Position numbers and translations under genes: made by a program
Notes under the pieces: generated by a model
Seen by the model: the letters and a program-made list of their open reading frames with translations, nothing else
Told to the model about the DNA's origin: nothing
Databases searched by the model: none
Shown: one piece after another, positions 1-11,689 of the stretch
How positions within the stretch are numbered: the stretch's first letter is position 1
Layout of the letters: each line of letters starts with the position of its first letter
Source of the DNA: Persea americana
Taxonomy: Eukaryota; Streptophyta; Magnoliopsida; Laurales; Lauraceae
Length of the DNA: 64,000 nt
Direction of reading: 5' to 3'
NCBI GenBank assembly: GCA_029852735.1
Contig: CM056813.1
Coordinates: 42,429,682-42,493,681, forward strand

Positions 1-987
1 CCTGGAACTTCTCCAGGAAGGAGTTCTGGAGCTACCGCCAGCTTGAGATCGAGCCCTTGGGAAGCGCGCAGAACCACCTTTGGGGGAGGTCTCCTAAACT
101 GGAGGAGAAGGCTCGACAGTTCAGGCAATCCTCGTCATCCCATATCGACATCCTCTCGGTGAAGTGTCGGAGATGCACTGCAGGGTCCGAGGTTCCATTA
201 TAGAGGACGAACCTTGGGACGTTGAACTTTCCTAGAAGAGAAAAATTTCTGACCTCCTGAGAGAAAGGAGACGTGCCGAGATCCTCTGCTTCGAAGGTGT
301 TGAACGGATCTCGGGTGATGCCAGCGATCTCCATAATTTTTCGAATTGTCTGCTTGATCTGATGGTCGAGCCACTCCTTCAAGTCGCCATCGTCCTCTAG
401 CTTCTAGTACAGCTTCTTGGATCCTTCGTTCAGATGGCTGCTACTCGACCCCTCATCATAAACTCGGTCACGCCTTTTGTTATTTAGGACTTGCCTTAGA
501 TCCCGCTCGGCCGAAAGAGGAGCCTGGCTGCGTTTGGGAGGTGGACTAAAAGCCTTCCTTTTCTCTCGGAGCTACTGTTGGAGTCGACGGATGAGCTCGT
601 CCTTCCCTTGGATAACAAGGTTCTGGGCCCTGACAACCTCCAGGAGCGGGTCATCGTCGCCGTCGGGATTGGTTTGATGATGGGATTGCGACTTGGCCAG
701 TGTTGACGCCTCACCATGCTTGGTGGCTGATTTCTTACCTCGCTTGGTGTGTTCCTTGCTCTAGTGGGGTTGTTCTGATGGTGGAACGTTTCAACGGGGA
801 GGTCCTGTCATCCCCCTCGATGACGAGCTTGATTGGGTCACCGCAAATTCTTCGACGCTTGCAGCATCAGACCTCCCCCCGGACCTCGTCTGGCGGGGAA
901 CCGGTGGTGGTTGTAGTTTCTTTGACGACGCAGGTGGTCGGGAGGGATCCCTGGATGATCCTTCACCGTTTCTGGTCTTTGGAGGCA
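1..987 (-). pseudogene. Decayed Ty3/gypsy gag, 5' part, cut by the window edge
   Basis: This is the N-terminal half of a retrotransposon gag read on the minus strand. The likely start codon is at 987 (MPPKTR...), 49 bases inside the LTR end at 1036, the usual place for gag. The frame is broken: one segment closes at 791, further low-complexity stretches lie in another frame at 496-717, and 32-382 carries the recognisable retrotransposon-gag core, with YNGTSDP, CRAFSSSL and PQRWFCALPKGSISSW. This pattern matches Tat/Athila-type gag domains of the capsid precursor. A stop codon sits just after the SSW motif, and the homologous frame then continues to the left edge. No pol is visible, because it would lie left of the window. 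The family call rests on gag alone, so Tat is likely but not proven. Confidence 0.75.
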
Positions 988-1035
988 TGGCGTTTGTAGA
1001 TCTTTGTTCAGTCGTTTCCCAAAGACCGCGCCAAC

Positions 1036-1689
1036 TGTAAGTGCCAAAAACGACACCCACTTAATTAGGAGGAAGTAGAACTTGATTACGGGAAAGATTG
1101 AACGCTGGAGTCCTTAAAGGGAAGGAGAGAAACTGGGGTCAGAGGCCTTGGTTGCCGTCAGCCGAAGGCACTCCGATGCCCGAGTTAGTTCTGCAACTAA
1201 GCAAAGGATGAGTGGAGAAGAGAAGTGAATATGGGAGAATGAGTTTGTGAGTGTATGCGTTGCGTACCTTCATGGGGCTGACTCCCATGTGTATTTGTAG
1301 ATGGAATTCTCCTTGGTGAGTGGAGGTAGGTGGGGTAAGGTCCCATCAGGCCTTACCTTGACACCCAGTGGTAGGTGAAAGGGAACATCCCATCGAGAGC
1401 ATCCATCCCCTTTTTGGACAGTTGACGTGATGGGGTGATAGAGTCAACTTCTTATCTCTATCATGTGCCACCCTATCTGTCAGAGCTTGCGCGTACTTCT
1501 CATAGGAGTGTGATGGCCCACTTCCGGCCTTCAGTACCTTTACCGATACCAGGAGTGGTCTTGCCGAGCTGCCGAGCTGACACTCTTTGCCGAGTTGCCG
1601 AGCTATGGTTACCGAGATCAAGGCGAACTAGTTAGTACTGTTACCGAGGTTTAGCTTAATCTCGGTATTATGCTATTTTCCCACTCACA
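1036..1689 (-). repeat. 5' LTR of the left-edge Ty3/gypsy element
   Basis: Read on the minus strand, this block starts TGTGAG (at 1689) and ends CTTACA (at 1036), giving the TG...CA ends of an LTR of about 650 bp. It is followed by a primer-site-like GTTGGCGCGGTCTTTGGG, close to the GGCGCCGTCTGTGGG seen after 5' LTRs of many Tat-type elements. A degenerate gag start follows 49 bases later. At 1556-1615 the plus strand carries short repeats of GCCGAGCT/GCCGAGTT. The partner LTR lies outside the window, so the outer boundary is less certain than the inner one. Confidence 0.6.
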
Positions 1690-2842
1690 TTTTATTATTA
1701 TTCCTGTTTAGGCAGAATTTTAATCACATGTATTAGCGTTTCAAATGATGAATTGATCATTTCAATGGTCTGATTTTTAGGTGGATTAGCCCCCTTAATC
1801 CCCCCTTAGTCCCCTGATTTTTCCCTAATCTCCCAGCCCAAATGACCCTGAAAACCCCCCCTGTCCCGGTGGTAGCAAACACAGCATAGCTGTGCACCGC
1901 GGCTAGCTGTGGACTACTATGCATGGCCTATGGCTAGTGCACAGCCAGCGGCCAGCACTTTGGTGTTGTGTACGACTGACTGGTCCAGCCATGGGACCTG
2001 CGGTAGATTGTGGGCCCCTTTCGGGACCCGTTTGGACCACTTGTGACCTGGTTTTTTTACCCCCCTGACCCATATAAATCTCAAAAAAAAATTTTAAAAC
2101 AAAAACTCAGATCTTGAGCCTTGTTTTGACTCATTTGATCGCTATAAAAATTTATATTTTTGTGAATGCAGTGAAACATAATTTTAGCCCTTTTTAAAAC
2201 CCAAGTTAAATGTATTCCAATTTGGTTCGTTTGTATGGACCATGAACCAAGGGTGGGACTTGTTTTGGTCTTGTTTGACCCAGAATGATCCCCAACCAAT
2301 TATAGATTTTTAAGGACTTAATCTAAGAGGTTTTCAAACCCCTTTAAACCTGAATTTTTGTGCATTGAATGCACGGGTCTTCGGTGTGAACCATGAACTA
2401 TATAGGGGAGCTAGTTTTGGAACCGATGAACTAAGCATGACCCAAATGTATTGTTTGACTCCAGGAATATTTGTTGAGTGTTGTACTCACGGCGGTGGAT
2501 TGTCCGGAAGCATGTAGGTGTGCGATGGATTTGGGGATGCACATGATTAGAGTTTTGAGTGGTTGACCACATTACTACAGCACTAAGGTATAAATGACCG
2601 GTCACCAAACTCCAAGCATGTGCAAGGCCAAATCTTACTACCCTGACATGTCAATGGCAGTCCGAATCCTAGGGTATCACTCGTAATGGCTTCTTGATTG
2701 TTATACTGATTTAATTTATCTAAATTTCAAGTATAAGTCATTCTTGTACACAGTGTGCATTAACCTTTCTCGTGGGATTCCTTTGTACACTTTCCGCACC
2801 CGACCTTCGCCTTGCGCACATGACTTGCCACGTGCACATGGG
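1690..2842. other. Decayed intergenic or LTR-derived DNA
   Basis: No gene is visible here. The stretch at 1880-1965 is rich in GCGGCTAGC, CAGCCAGCGG and GCTGTGCAC words, resembling the palindrome clusters found in the Tekay-type LTRs of this window. Together with 43446-44900, which was contiguous with it before the nest inserted, it may be the remains of a plus-strand Tekay-like LTR. I could not define ends or a target duplication. Confidence 0.35.
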
Positions 2843-2847
2843 GTTTT
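2843..2847. repeat. Target site duplication GTTTT (left copy)
   Basis: The five bases before the solo LTR start at 2848 are repeated directly after its end at 43441-43445. This 5-bp duplication, 40 kb apart, shows that the two LTR halves belong to one insertion. Confidence 0.8.
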
Positions 2848-4128
2848 TGTCACGACCCGGGCCCGAGATTAGGATTACTCCAGACAAACCCTAAGTCACG
2901 ATCTCCATACTTACTCCCATAAACTCTGAATTAACTGAAGACAAGGGATATCATACATTCATATATGTCGCATTTACATATTTGTGGAAAACATATATAC
3001 ATTTACAAAACAATTGAAACAATACAAGTTCTTTACATAAAAGTAAAGTCCATATACACATTTGCTTTATCTAACTATGTCAACCACTGCATATAAAGTA
3101 CAATGCAGGTGACGACTATTTACATCTCAAAATGAATAACAAAAGTATTTCCAAACAATCAAAATCTATTCATTGTTCCCGCGCACTCTGATTTATGTCC
3201 ATTTTATCAATCCTCCTGGAGAAACCTGATTGGCCTCCTCCGCAGGCGGCGCGGCCTCTGGATTACCGGCACAAGCAACTTGGCCTGTAATGTCATCAAT
3301 AACAATGTGAACACGATGGTTCAACAATGTATACGTAAGTCTATGATAGTACATGCTAATAACATGTCAACCAAGTTTACAATCAATAATTCTAGACAAT
3401 TCAAATCAATAACATTTACAAGAGTTTGCAATTATATTCACATTCATTCATTTAGTTCTTCCTAAACGAACCATTCAGTATCAATGTCCTCATTGGCACA
3501 GGGCGAAAGGGCGCATCATTCATGACCCATGCCTTATGGAAGGATCTATCAATTATTTCAGTGGTTGCACTTTATTAAGTGACTTATCAAATGTGTGGGA
3601 TTTACCAGTGTCTTGATCAGAGATCACTGGCATCACCATGGAGCTCCGAGGTACTCCATTCCATCTACTGCAGTAAGATTGTTCATTACTCATTCATTTC
3701 ATTTCATTAATTCCTTTCATTTCATTAATTCGATTCATTTTAGCTCAATAACAAGCTTACGAAATACTATGTAGTGCCAGACTCGAGGATCAATTAAAGG
3801 ACTAAACCCTATCCAATTTCCTAAACCAACATTCAGGTGAAACGTTAGTTATCTAATACATGTGTTATTCTCAATGATATCACTTTTAAGTGAAATGTAC
3901 ATTAGCATAACCTTAGCTAACACCAATGAAGGTTTAGGTAAAAAAAAAACCATCAATACAAGACTCAAACATTGGGCTTCCATTTAAAAAAAAATCAGAC
4001 TTCAATCTGTATTTTTCCACAAGTTCGGTCACCTTGACGGTCACCTGTCGGTTAATCGAACTCTGGATTTTGGCTAACCGAACACTGTCGGTCAGCTTTC
4101 TAGAAGCTCAGTTTTTCTGATACAATTT
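2848..4128 (-). repeat. Tekay-type solo LTR, left half (LTR 3' end)
   Basis: The plus strand begins TGTCACGACCCGGGCCC, matching the terminus of the full Tekay element (TGTCGCGACCCC at 8571) and of the solo LTR at 30388. The block stops at 4128, where the Tat element inserted, and resumes at 42172. At 4020-4105 it holds the start of a cluster of CGGTCACC, CGGTTAA and GGTCAGC words that continues across the insertion at 42190-42500. No Tekay coding sequence accompanies it, so it is a solo LTR of about 2.55 kb, probably left by LTR-LTR recombination. Confidence 0.8.
4124..4128. repeat. Target site duplication AATTT (left copy)
   Basis: These bases precede the TGTTGACACC start of the Tat copy 1 5' LTR. 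The same five bases follow its 3' LTR at 42167-42171. This fixes both outer ends of a 38-kb nested element. Confidence 0.85.
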
Positions 4129-6816
4129 TGTTGACACCAAAAATGTCACTTTGCTTCTTCATACATTCTTAACACCAAAAGCCACATGGAGCTGCATCCT
4201 ACCACAAACATGCGAATGCCACTTTAAGCATCAGATTTTGTCAGAATCAAATGAAAACTGTAAGATCCCTCAAAACAGCCAAAAAAGTGGTACATATGAA
4301 GTTTCGGGCCACATTTTAACATCCTTTGGCCTAACTTCACTCCTTTAATAGCTAAGCAGGAGCTCCCGGCGGCGGTGAAGCTAGAGACCCGGACACACAA
4401 AACAAAGCACACAGGTGGCCTCAAAATGCCACTAAAAGGCTCTACATCAAGTTTCAGGCCATTCCAACATCGTTTGGCCCAAAAAGGAAACAACCACAGC
4501 AGAGTCAACCCTCCCGGCGGCAACAGTGACGAAGACATCAAATCTTCGATCAAGGCCTACGGATGGTCTCTAAATACCTCCAAAAGGCTCCATGCCAATT
4601 TTCAAGTCACACCGACATCGTTTGACCCTCCATCGACCCTCGAGCAACAAAATCAAGCCTCTCGGCGGCGAGAACCACCGAGGCCATCACTCATCAAACT
4701 AAGCACATGGGTGACTTCTACATGCTTCCAAAGGGCTACACGTCAAATTTCAGGTTATTCCAACAACGTTTGACACGGCTTTGACACTCGGAAACAAAAT
4801 CAAGCCTCCCGGCAGCGGAGATCCCCGGGACCATGACATCGAAATCAGAGCTAATAGATCATCTCAAAATGACTCCAATAGGCTCCCTATCGAATTTCAG
4901 GTCAATCGGACATCGGTTGACCGTATATCAAAGCTCGACATTTTCCTTGCGGTGAAATCAAGTCTAGGAGTGACGGGACCCCAAATGGCTTCAAAATTCA
5001 AACAAAAGCCCATGGTTGGTCCTATCTATTGCTCAAAGAGCTTCACGTCAAATTTCAGGTCATTCTGACATCGTTTGACCTAGTTTTGACTCTTGGTGGA
5101 AAATCGGCTACGACGTGTTCGGCCTTTCAGAAAATGGGAAAACTTTGTGCTCTGATTTGCACGGCTTCTCGTCAGGTTTTCTTTAGAGGAATCAAGCCAA
5201 TAAATGAGGAGAAATGTCAAGAAAAATACAGGCAAAAAAAGAAGCAAAAAGGCCCGAAAAACGGCCGAGAAACGGTGATTGAAAGTAGAGAAAACCCCAT
5301 GGTCGCTGGCGACCATGGGCCAAGGTCGCCGGCGGCCCTGGAAACCCGGGTCGCCGGATTTCCGCCGGAAGGGCCATTTTTTTGCCCTTTTTCGCGTTTC
5401 GAGGATTCCGGTGCCTGTGATTCTTTGAAAATCTGAATTTTTGGTGACTAAAATCAACTGATCTTCATCGACATTTTAGATCTACCATCAAGAGCATGTG
5501 ATCATCATTGCACGCTTCAAAATCGCCAGCCGGCTCACCAAGAAAGCCGACTTTCTGCCTGACTGATCGAAAAATCGACTGGTTAGATGTCGCCGGCCCA
5601 TTGATATTAATCACTATCTGAAGTTTCATCGTCATCCAACATCAAATAACGTGTGGATCCATCGGCGATCATCGCAAGAAGAATTCCAAGAGGCGACGTG
5701 CGGCCCGTGACTCTTTAAGCGCCCTGGCAACCAATTAATGAAGTTAAATGACCCTTTTATGGCAAGTTAATACGGTCATTAACTCATTATTCTGGACGGC
5801 CCAATCAAATTCAAGGAAAAAGGAGTTACAAGTCCAAGTAATCATGGCAATTAACCATGTAACTCCTATCATTATTGAGTTTAATCATGGTAATTAATCA
5901 TGAAACTCCTATCATCATGGAGATTAAAAGTGATTAAATGCCCATTATTCTTCATAGGCCAATCATCATCATGGAGGATCAATGCCATCAATGCCTATAA
6001 ACCCACCCATGGCTATCAAAAGCCTATAAAAAGGGGGTCATTCTAAGAAAAAGGGACCACTACACTACCGCAACCCCAGCCGGAAGAGTCCAGAAGAAAT
6101 CCTTACTCAAAGAAGCTCTCCTACTTTGAAGAAACTCTGCTGCAAGAGGCAACACAAGGTGATTGAAGTCCCTTGCCCACCCCCCCCCCCCCCCCCCCCA
6201 AGGTCCATTCTCCTACTATTCAACACGGCCAGATGTGGCTCTTCAGCCTGTCTATTCGGCTTTTTATTGGATATAGGACATCCTCTCGGTCCTTATCCTC
6301 TAAAAATATGAGGTCCAAGCCAAGGTAAGTGAATTAAAGCATCTTGTGTTCTCATCTGAAGGACGATGGCGGAGCCCATACATGACTCGCGACCGTCGAT
6401 CTGAACGAGTCCCTACAATTTCCTGAGAAGTCAGATTCATTTTCTTACTTTTCTATTGTATTTTGTATTTTTTTAAAGAGACAAAAAAAATCATAATTCT
6501 TGTCTCCTTTCATGGCAAAATCGCCTTCTACTGCACAAAACCGCCTTTCACGGCAAACAAATGAAAATCGCCTTTCACGGCATTTAAAAATCTTGTCTCT
6601 TTCTTTAAAATATATGTGTAATGGAAAGTTAGAAAAAAAAGTTGATTTCCTTTTCTACTTGTGAAGGTGAATTTTCGGATCACCATTTCAAATTCTAAGT
6701 AGAGGAGAAAATCTGGCATACCCGTACAAACAAATGTTGATGCTCGCTTTCTTCTTTTTTCTCACCCCCCCCCCCCCAACCCCGAGGCAGAGGGAGAGAC
6801 GGAGCTGGGTCCATCA
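4129..6816 (+). repeat. 5' LTR of Tat copy 1
   Basis: It begins TGTTGACACC and ends GGTCCATCA, and matches the 3' LTR (39370-42166) and the minus-strand LTR of copy 2 (50491-53174). It contains GGTCGCCGGCGACC-type palindromes near 5298-5350 and inverted AGGAGTTAC/GTAACTCCT words at 5820-5930. A TATA box follows at 6025, then a C20 homopolymer (6180-6199) and short repeats of CGCCTTTCACGGCA (6508-6590). It lacks about 68 bp that both other LTRs have upstream of the TATA box, so this copy suffered a deletion. Confidence 0.88.
6025..6033 (+). promoter_or_regulatory. TATA box of the Tat 5' LTR promoter
   Basis: TATAAAAAG preceded by GCC and followed by GGGGTCATTC. The same context occurs in the 3' LTR (41341-41349), and a TATAAATAGG variant lies at the matching place in copy 2 (51313-51322, minus). 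The position, conservation and CA-rich sequence about 30 bases downstream fit the RNA polymerase II promoter of the element. Confidence 0.65.
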
Positions 6817-6840
6817 AGTTGGCATACGCGGTGGGACTCG
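6817..6840 (+). other. Probable primer binding site region of Tat copy 1
   Basis: Directly after the LTR end comes AGTTGGCATACGCGGTGGGA. The TTGGC start is typical of Tat primer sites, but the rest does not match a tRNA end that I can name. It is probably diverged. Confidence 0.4.
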
Positions 6841-8277
6841 TTCATTTGAGAACACGATGCTTAGAGTCGTTGGCTCTTTTCTAGTTGGTGGCCTATGTTG
6901 GGTCTTGCATCTTAAAAAAAAAAAAAAGAAAAACATGAGATGGGATTCTTTGGAAATTTTTGTCTTTGAGTTTATTTCCATTCTTTCTCTTCTCAAACGA
7001 AAGAAAAAAGTTTTTTTTTTTACCGTTGGGTTCAGATTTGAGAAATTCTCGTTTCTTCCCTTTCGGATTTAGTGCTCGCAGAAATGTTTGAGCCTTTGTT
7101 CGGATTGGAATACCATTTCCTCTCTTTTGTGAATCCAATTTTGACTTAAAATTTTTTTTTTCCAGATTTCTCCCTTTTGGATTCAAATTGGAGAAACTTT
7201 GGTTCTTTCCTTTTTGTACAATGGCTCGCAGAAATCGCTGAGCCAATGTTCGGATTGGGAGGGGCCATTTCCTCTCTTTGATAGGTCCATTAGTGATCTT
7301 TCAAAAAATCTAAAAAAAAAAAATTCCAGATTTCTCTCTTTTGGATTCAAATTGGAGAAACTTTGGTTCTTTCCTTTCCATACAATGGCTCGCGGAAATC
7401 GCTAAGCCAACATTTGGATTGGAAGGGGCCATTTCCTCTCTTAGATTGGTCCATTAGTGATCTTTCAAAAAAAAAAAAAACACATTAAGGTTGCACCAAT
7501 TGCATTCTTTGACCAAAGTGAATCTAAAAAAAGACTTGTCCAGAGTGTGGAGGCAGCTAGTCTGTTAGAGGCAAGGGTCATTCAAACGGGTTCAATAAGT
7601 AATCCTACCTTTACCTAGGAGCTGATCTATCTACTAAGGTTTCATAAGACCGAATTGGAAGACCTATGTGTACTCTTAAAAAAAATCTCTTTAAAAAAAA
7701 ATCTCTCTTAAAAAAAAAAACAAAAAACTTCCATCATTATTGGATTCAAATATGAGAAATCATGGTTCTTTCCTCTTTCGGATTTAGTGCTCGCAGAAAT
7801 GTTTGAGCTTGTATTCCGATTGGAATACCATTTGCTCTCTTTTGTGAACTCGATCTTGGCCTTTCAAAAAAAAAAAATCCCATCTCGTGTCCTTCCCAAG
7901 GATGCGATTTGCAACATTTGTGCCTAGCGGTGCTAGTACGCCCTTTCGCGTCTACTTTATTCGCGACCGACACATTTGTATCTCTAACCTTATATCATCT
8001 TACCTCGAGTGAGCCTCGTTTCTCGGTAATTTGAATTAAGGTTTACAATTAATTGTGTTTAGCAGTCATTGGAACGCTTATTCTTAGCCTACCATACTTG
8101 CGTTTAGAACAATTGTACCCTCTATGGCCTTTTGCCTTCTTCATTTTGCTTAGGCTGGGCCATGTCCCTTCGAGCGATTTGAAAAGACAAAACCATAGTA
8201 TTTTCCATTTATGATCACTATATTCTTGTGATTACTACTGGATGTTGTCTTGTTTCAGAAGTTTTTCCAAACTAACA
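6841..8277 (+). other. Untranslated leader of Tat copy 1 with tandem repeats
   Basis: No coding frame is supported here. At 7024-7135, 7171-7301, 7337-7466 and 7736-7865 there are four copies of a unit of about 110-130 bp, each with GGATTCAAATTGGAGAAA-like, GCTCGCAGAAAT and CCATTTCCTCTC-like blocks. Units 1 and 4 resemble each other (AATGTTTGAGC form), as do 2 and 3 (AATCGCTGAGCC form). Runs of A or T separate the units. Confidence 0.6.
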
Positions 8278-8570
8278 ATGGTAGCTTCATTAACCATCAC
8301 CTTCGATGAGAACAAGTACCAACTCATGCTTCAAGAGAAGCAAAACAAGCACACTTGCAAGCGCCCTGCCAGTTGCCGTAACGTCGTCTCCCTTGGCAAC
8401 TCACAAAACACTGGGTAGACCTCTACTCCCCAGACTATCATCTTCGGGTCACTAGGACCATTCCCACTCCCCGTAGGAGAATCTGCATCTGCCAAAAGGC
8501 AGAAAACTGCCCCGGAACGGGTCACTGCCCCGACACCAAAGGCGGTCATCAAGAAACCTGAGGCCCGTGG
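8278..8570 (+). pseudogene. Tat copy 1 gag, N-terminal piece before the Tekay insertion
   Basis: The ATG at 8278 starts a frame beginning MVASLTITFDENKYQLML. It has one in-frame TAG at about 8414 and is otherwise open to the insertion point. The frame resumes exactly after the Tekay element when one copy of the CGTGG duplication is discounted, so both pieces were one gag exon. The N-terminal region has no domain I recognise. Confidence 0.6.
8566..8570. repeat. Target site duplication CGTGG (left copy)
   Basis: Repeated at 19863-19867 immediately after the Tekay element. A 5-bp duplication is standard for Ty3/gypsy integration. Confidence 0.9.
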
Positions 8571-10049
8571 TGTCGCGACCCCGAACCGGGGGCCCGGGAC
8601 CGCGACGGGGTGTGGTGTTGTGGATAGCGAACCACACCCGTATAGTGATTATTGTACATTTCTTTAATTTCCCACAGGTTTCCGCGGTGAGGATTCCTCA
8701 TACAATCATAGAACATTTATATTGGTGCGGAAGCGTGTAGCAAATCAACTCTTATTCCAATCACATCAAATAAGACTGTTAATAAACAAGTATAGCATGA
8801 TGTCAGAGTGAGCAATGATCTCATTGGCATTTCCCAAAATATGAAGTTAGAGTTTAAACAAAAGATCAAGTTAAATTTACATTCCCCACAAATAAAGGCC
8901 AACAAAGGCCAATACAACCCAAAAGTATAAAACAATATCATTCTCAAAATTCCCCAAAATGTTCGCAGCTCCGAGCTAAACCGAATGTCTACATGACATC
9001 GTCAGCTTGCCACTCTACTAAACGTTGCGGTTCACCGACCGCCTCCTCTGACTCCTCCTCAAGGGCAAAGACGGGAGCTGGACCTGAGTACCACAAAAAT
9101 GGGTCAGACACGACGGTCTGGCAGGTGGGTGAATAGATAAACCAAGACGGAAATCAAACATATCATAGTTATAACGAAAACTGTCATAAAACAGGGTGCA
9201 TAGTTCATTTGAAATACAAATGCAATATAAAGCATGCGGGGTATTCAAGGTACAGGAACTGACTAGATGGCAACCACACTAAAGCCAAATCCTCTCTATC
9301 ACTAGAGTGACGAGAGCACATTGCGTGCATTGGGCTCAATCACACGAAGTGACGAGAACCAATATTATAAACAGATACATATACATATACATATAGCTAG
9401 GCAGGACCACGGCCGCGAACCGGGTAACGGGACAGTACGGGATCCAAGTTGCAACTGGCGGGAGCACAGGGGGAGACCCAAGTCAGTTGATCAGACTGAC
9501 AAGGATGTCCAAGCTTAGTGGTGCCGACTCTTAGGTTACATGATAAATCCAAACATATACAAAAACTATATCAATATAAAACATGCGGGCAGGCGGGGCA
9601 TGGTGCTCGAAGGCACCCACATTCAAATCATTCTCGGTTCATGTTTACACGGGCTGGCAGGACATATCGGGTGTACAAATCGGAATTTGAAAGAAAACCA
9701 GTAGATTCGGGTTATTATACAAATAAACTGAATAAAACAAAGCAATAAATCCTATATCATTAGGGACTATGTATTGGGATATCCACATTCAAACAACATG
9801 TATAAGGGTCTTGTATGTCTAAATTTACCCTTAGTATGGTACTCGAATGATAGAGGACATACTAAGTTTCCTTATGCACATTGATGAATCTAAAAGTCCC
9901 AATACCTTTTCCGAAATGGTGTTTCTTTCTATGTAAATCTCCTTATGTCATCCCCTGGGTCTTTCCAAGGTGGTAGGGCATCAGAACAACCCATCCAAAC
10001 CTTTAAATATCATAACTGAACACAATGGAAAGAACTCAGGAATTCTGGG

Positions 10050-10370
10050 TAAAATTCGGTCACCTGTCGGTTAGCTGGCGGTTAGCCGTCGAGGTGATCG
10101 GCGGTTAGCCGCTGGCTGACCGCGGAGCTGACCGTGGTTCACCCTGCTAAAATGTAGCATTCTGTGTTTCTAACCGCGCCTCTCGGCTACCTAGCGGTCA
10201 CTGGGGTTTTGGACTGGCGGTTAGCCGTAAGGTGACCGCTCGGCTAACCGCGGTTCGCCTGTCAAAATGCAGCATTCTGTGTTTCTAACCGCATCTGGGT
10301 CGGCTAGCCGCCGGTCACCTGTCGGCTAGCCGCCGAGGTGACCGCCTGCTGACCGCCCAGCTGCGGGAAC
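10050..10370. repeat. Cluster of CGGTTAGCCG / GCTGACCG palindromic words (3' LTR)
   Basis: GC-rich block in an otherwise AT-rich LTR. It holds repeated CGGTTAGCCG, CGGCTAGCCG, CGGCTAACCG, GCTGACCG, GGTCACCTG and GGTGACCG words, organised as two or three larger units separated by AATG(C/T)AGCATTCTGTGTTTC. The other LTR has the same block at 18181-18501, and related clusters occur in other LTRs of the window. Confidence 0.8.
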
Positions 10371-11219
10371 TACACATCAGGTGCAGATTTCAGTCATTTG
10401 TCTCCCAAACCATATCACCTTCATTCCAACCATTTTCTGATGTGGAATGGGTCCAATCCCTTCCATTTAACATTTACTCCCTTCCACCAACTACCATTCC
10501 ACCAATGCATTTATTTCACCTACCAATCCAAATCTCATTTAATGCAAATACAAGTCTCATTTAAGAAGTCATACCAACCCAAAATAAACTTTCATGAATG
10601 CATGCATATATTCTCCTAGAACTAACTAAGAGAAAACCATAACAATAAATACATTTCCAAAAGCATTATAACATAATGAATCAATTGAAATAGGAATAGT
10701 AAAAATTCACATTTTCAACAAAATAGGAACTTATTCAAATCAAAACCCATTCATCCACTTGCCTTGGTCTCCAAATATGCTAGTCAATCACTAATCCTTC
10801 AATCAAGCTCAAAATCTACAATCTACACAAAATCCCCAAAAACACATTCATTACAAGCCCAAAAAAAAAGGCAAAACTATGAAATAGATGGAAAGAGCTT
10901 TCAATAATCAAGGTGAAGCACCTCCTAGGCTAGATGAATACACAATCAAGAGATGAGAAGAAGAACTTACATGAAGAGTCCTCTAATGGCAAGAGTTGGC
11001 TCAAGAGATAGCTTGGAATGGGACTCTCTCTCAAAAGAAGATATCAATAGGAAGCTCTCAAGGAGGGGAAGAAGATTGTAGCATCCACTTAGCCTTTAGC
11101 AAGAGATTTGAGAGAGGTTGAGAGATGGGGAAGCAAGAAGCAAGAAGACTCTAGGGCTGGGCTGGGATTCCTCTTTTTCTCAAGAAGTTGCAAGAAGAGG
11201 AAGAAGAAGAGGGCTTCTC

Positions 11220-11227
11220 CTTATATA
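11220..11227 (-). promoter_or_regulatory. TATA box in the Tekay 3' LTR
   Basis: Minus-strand TATATAAG about 505 bases into the LTR, followed downstream by a CT-rich stretch (CTTCTTCTTCC) typical of plant promoters. The solo LTR at 30388-33550 has TATATAAG at the matching distance (33030-33037). Confidence 0.55.
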
Positions 11228-11689
11228 GCTAAGGCAATGGGTCCCACAACTTAAAGGTCCAAAATGGGCTAACACATCAATCTACGGGCTTCGGACGGAT
11301 TCGACGAAGAAGGAAGAATTGATCGTCGAAATTTCTACTTTCCAAAAAGTATATATTTTACTAGTTTCGGAGACATCGAAAATTGTGTCCAGATTTTGTG
11401 TAAAAAGACTGTTTTACCCCTATCAATGACAAAGTAGGGTTTAAAGGTCTCGGATGGAAACGGAGCAAATACGAAAGTTGTCGGGAATCATAAAATACAT
11501 TCAACGGAGCAATTACCGATTTCCAGAATTATAACTAAGTCCCAAAACTAATCAAGACACAATAAAAAGGAACCCCCAAAGGGTCCCACTAGATCAAAAG
11601 AGTTCCCAAAATTATCCAAAGCTATAAAAAGCTATTCTAATCCAGATTCAACCCATTTCCACTAATCTCACTTATGGCTAAAACACGTC

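Noticed and set aside
4151..5457. Open frames in the Tat 5' LTR, and their counterparts at 39050-40973 and 52459-53450
   Set aside because: They are in noncoding LTR or LTR-adjacent sequence, differ in length and frame between the three copies, and contain no motif.
8236..8278. Possible 3' splice site (TGTTTCAG at 8251-8258) just upstream of the Tat gag start
   Set aside because: No matching donor could be singled out in the repeat-rich leader, and the second copy's leader is outside the window.
8717..10619. Small open frames inside the Tekay LTR, repeated identically at 16848-18750
   Set aside because: They lie in both LTRs of one young element, have no domain and no start context; identity is due to LTR duplication.
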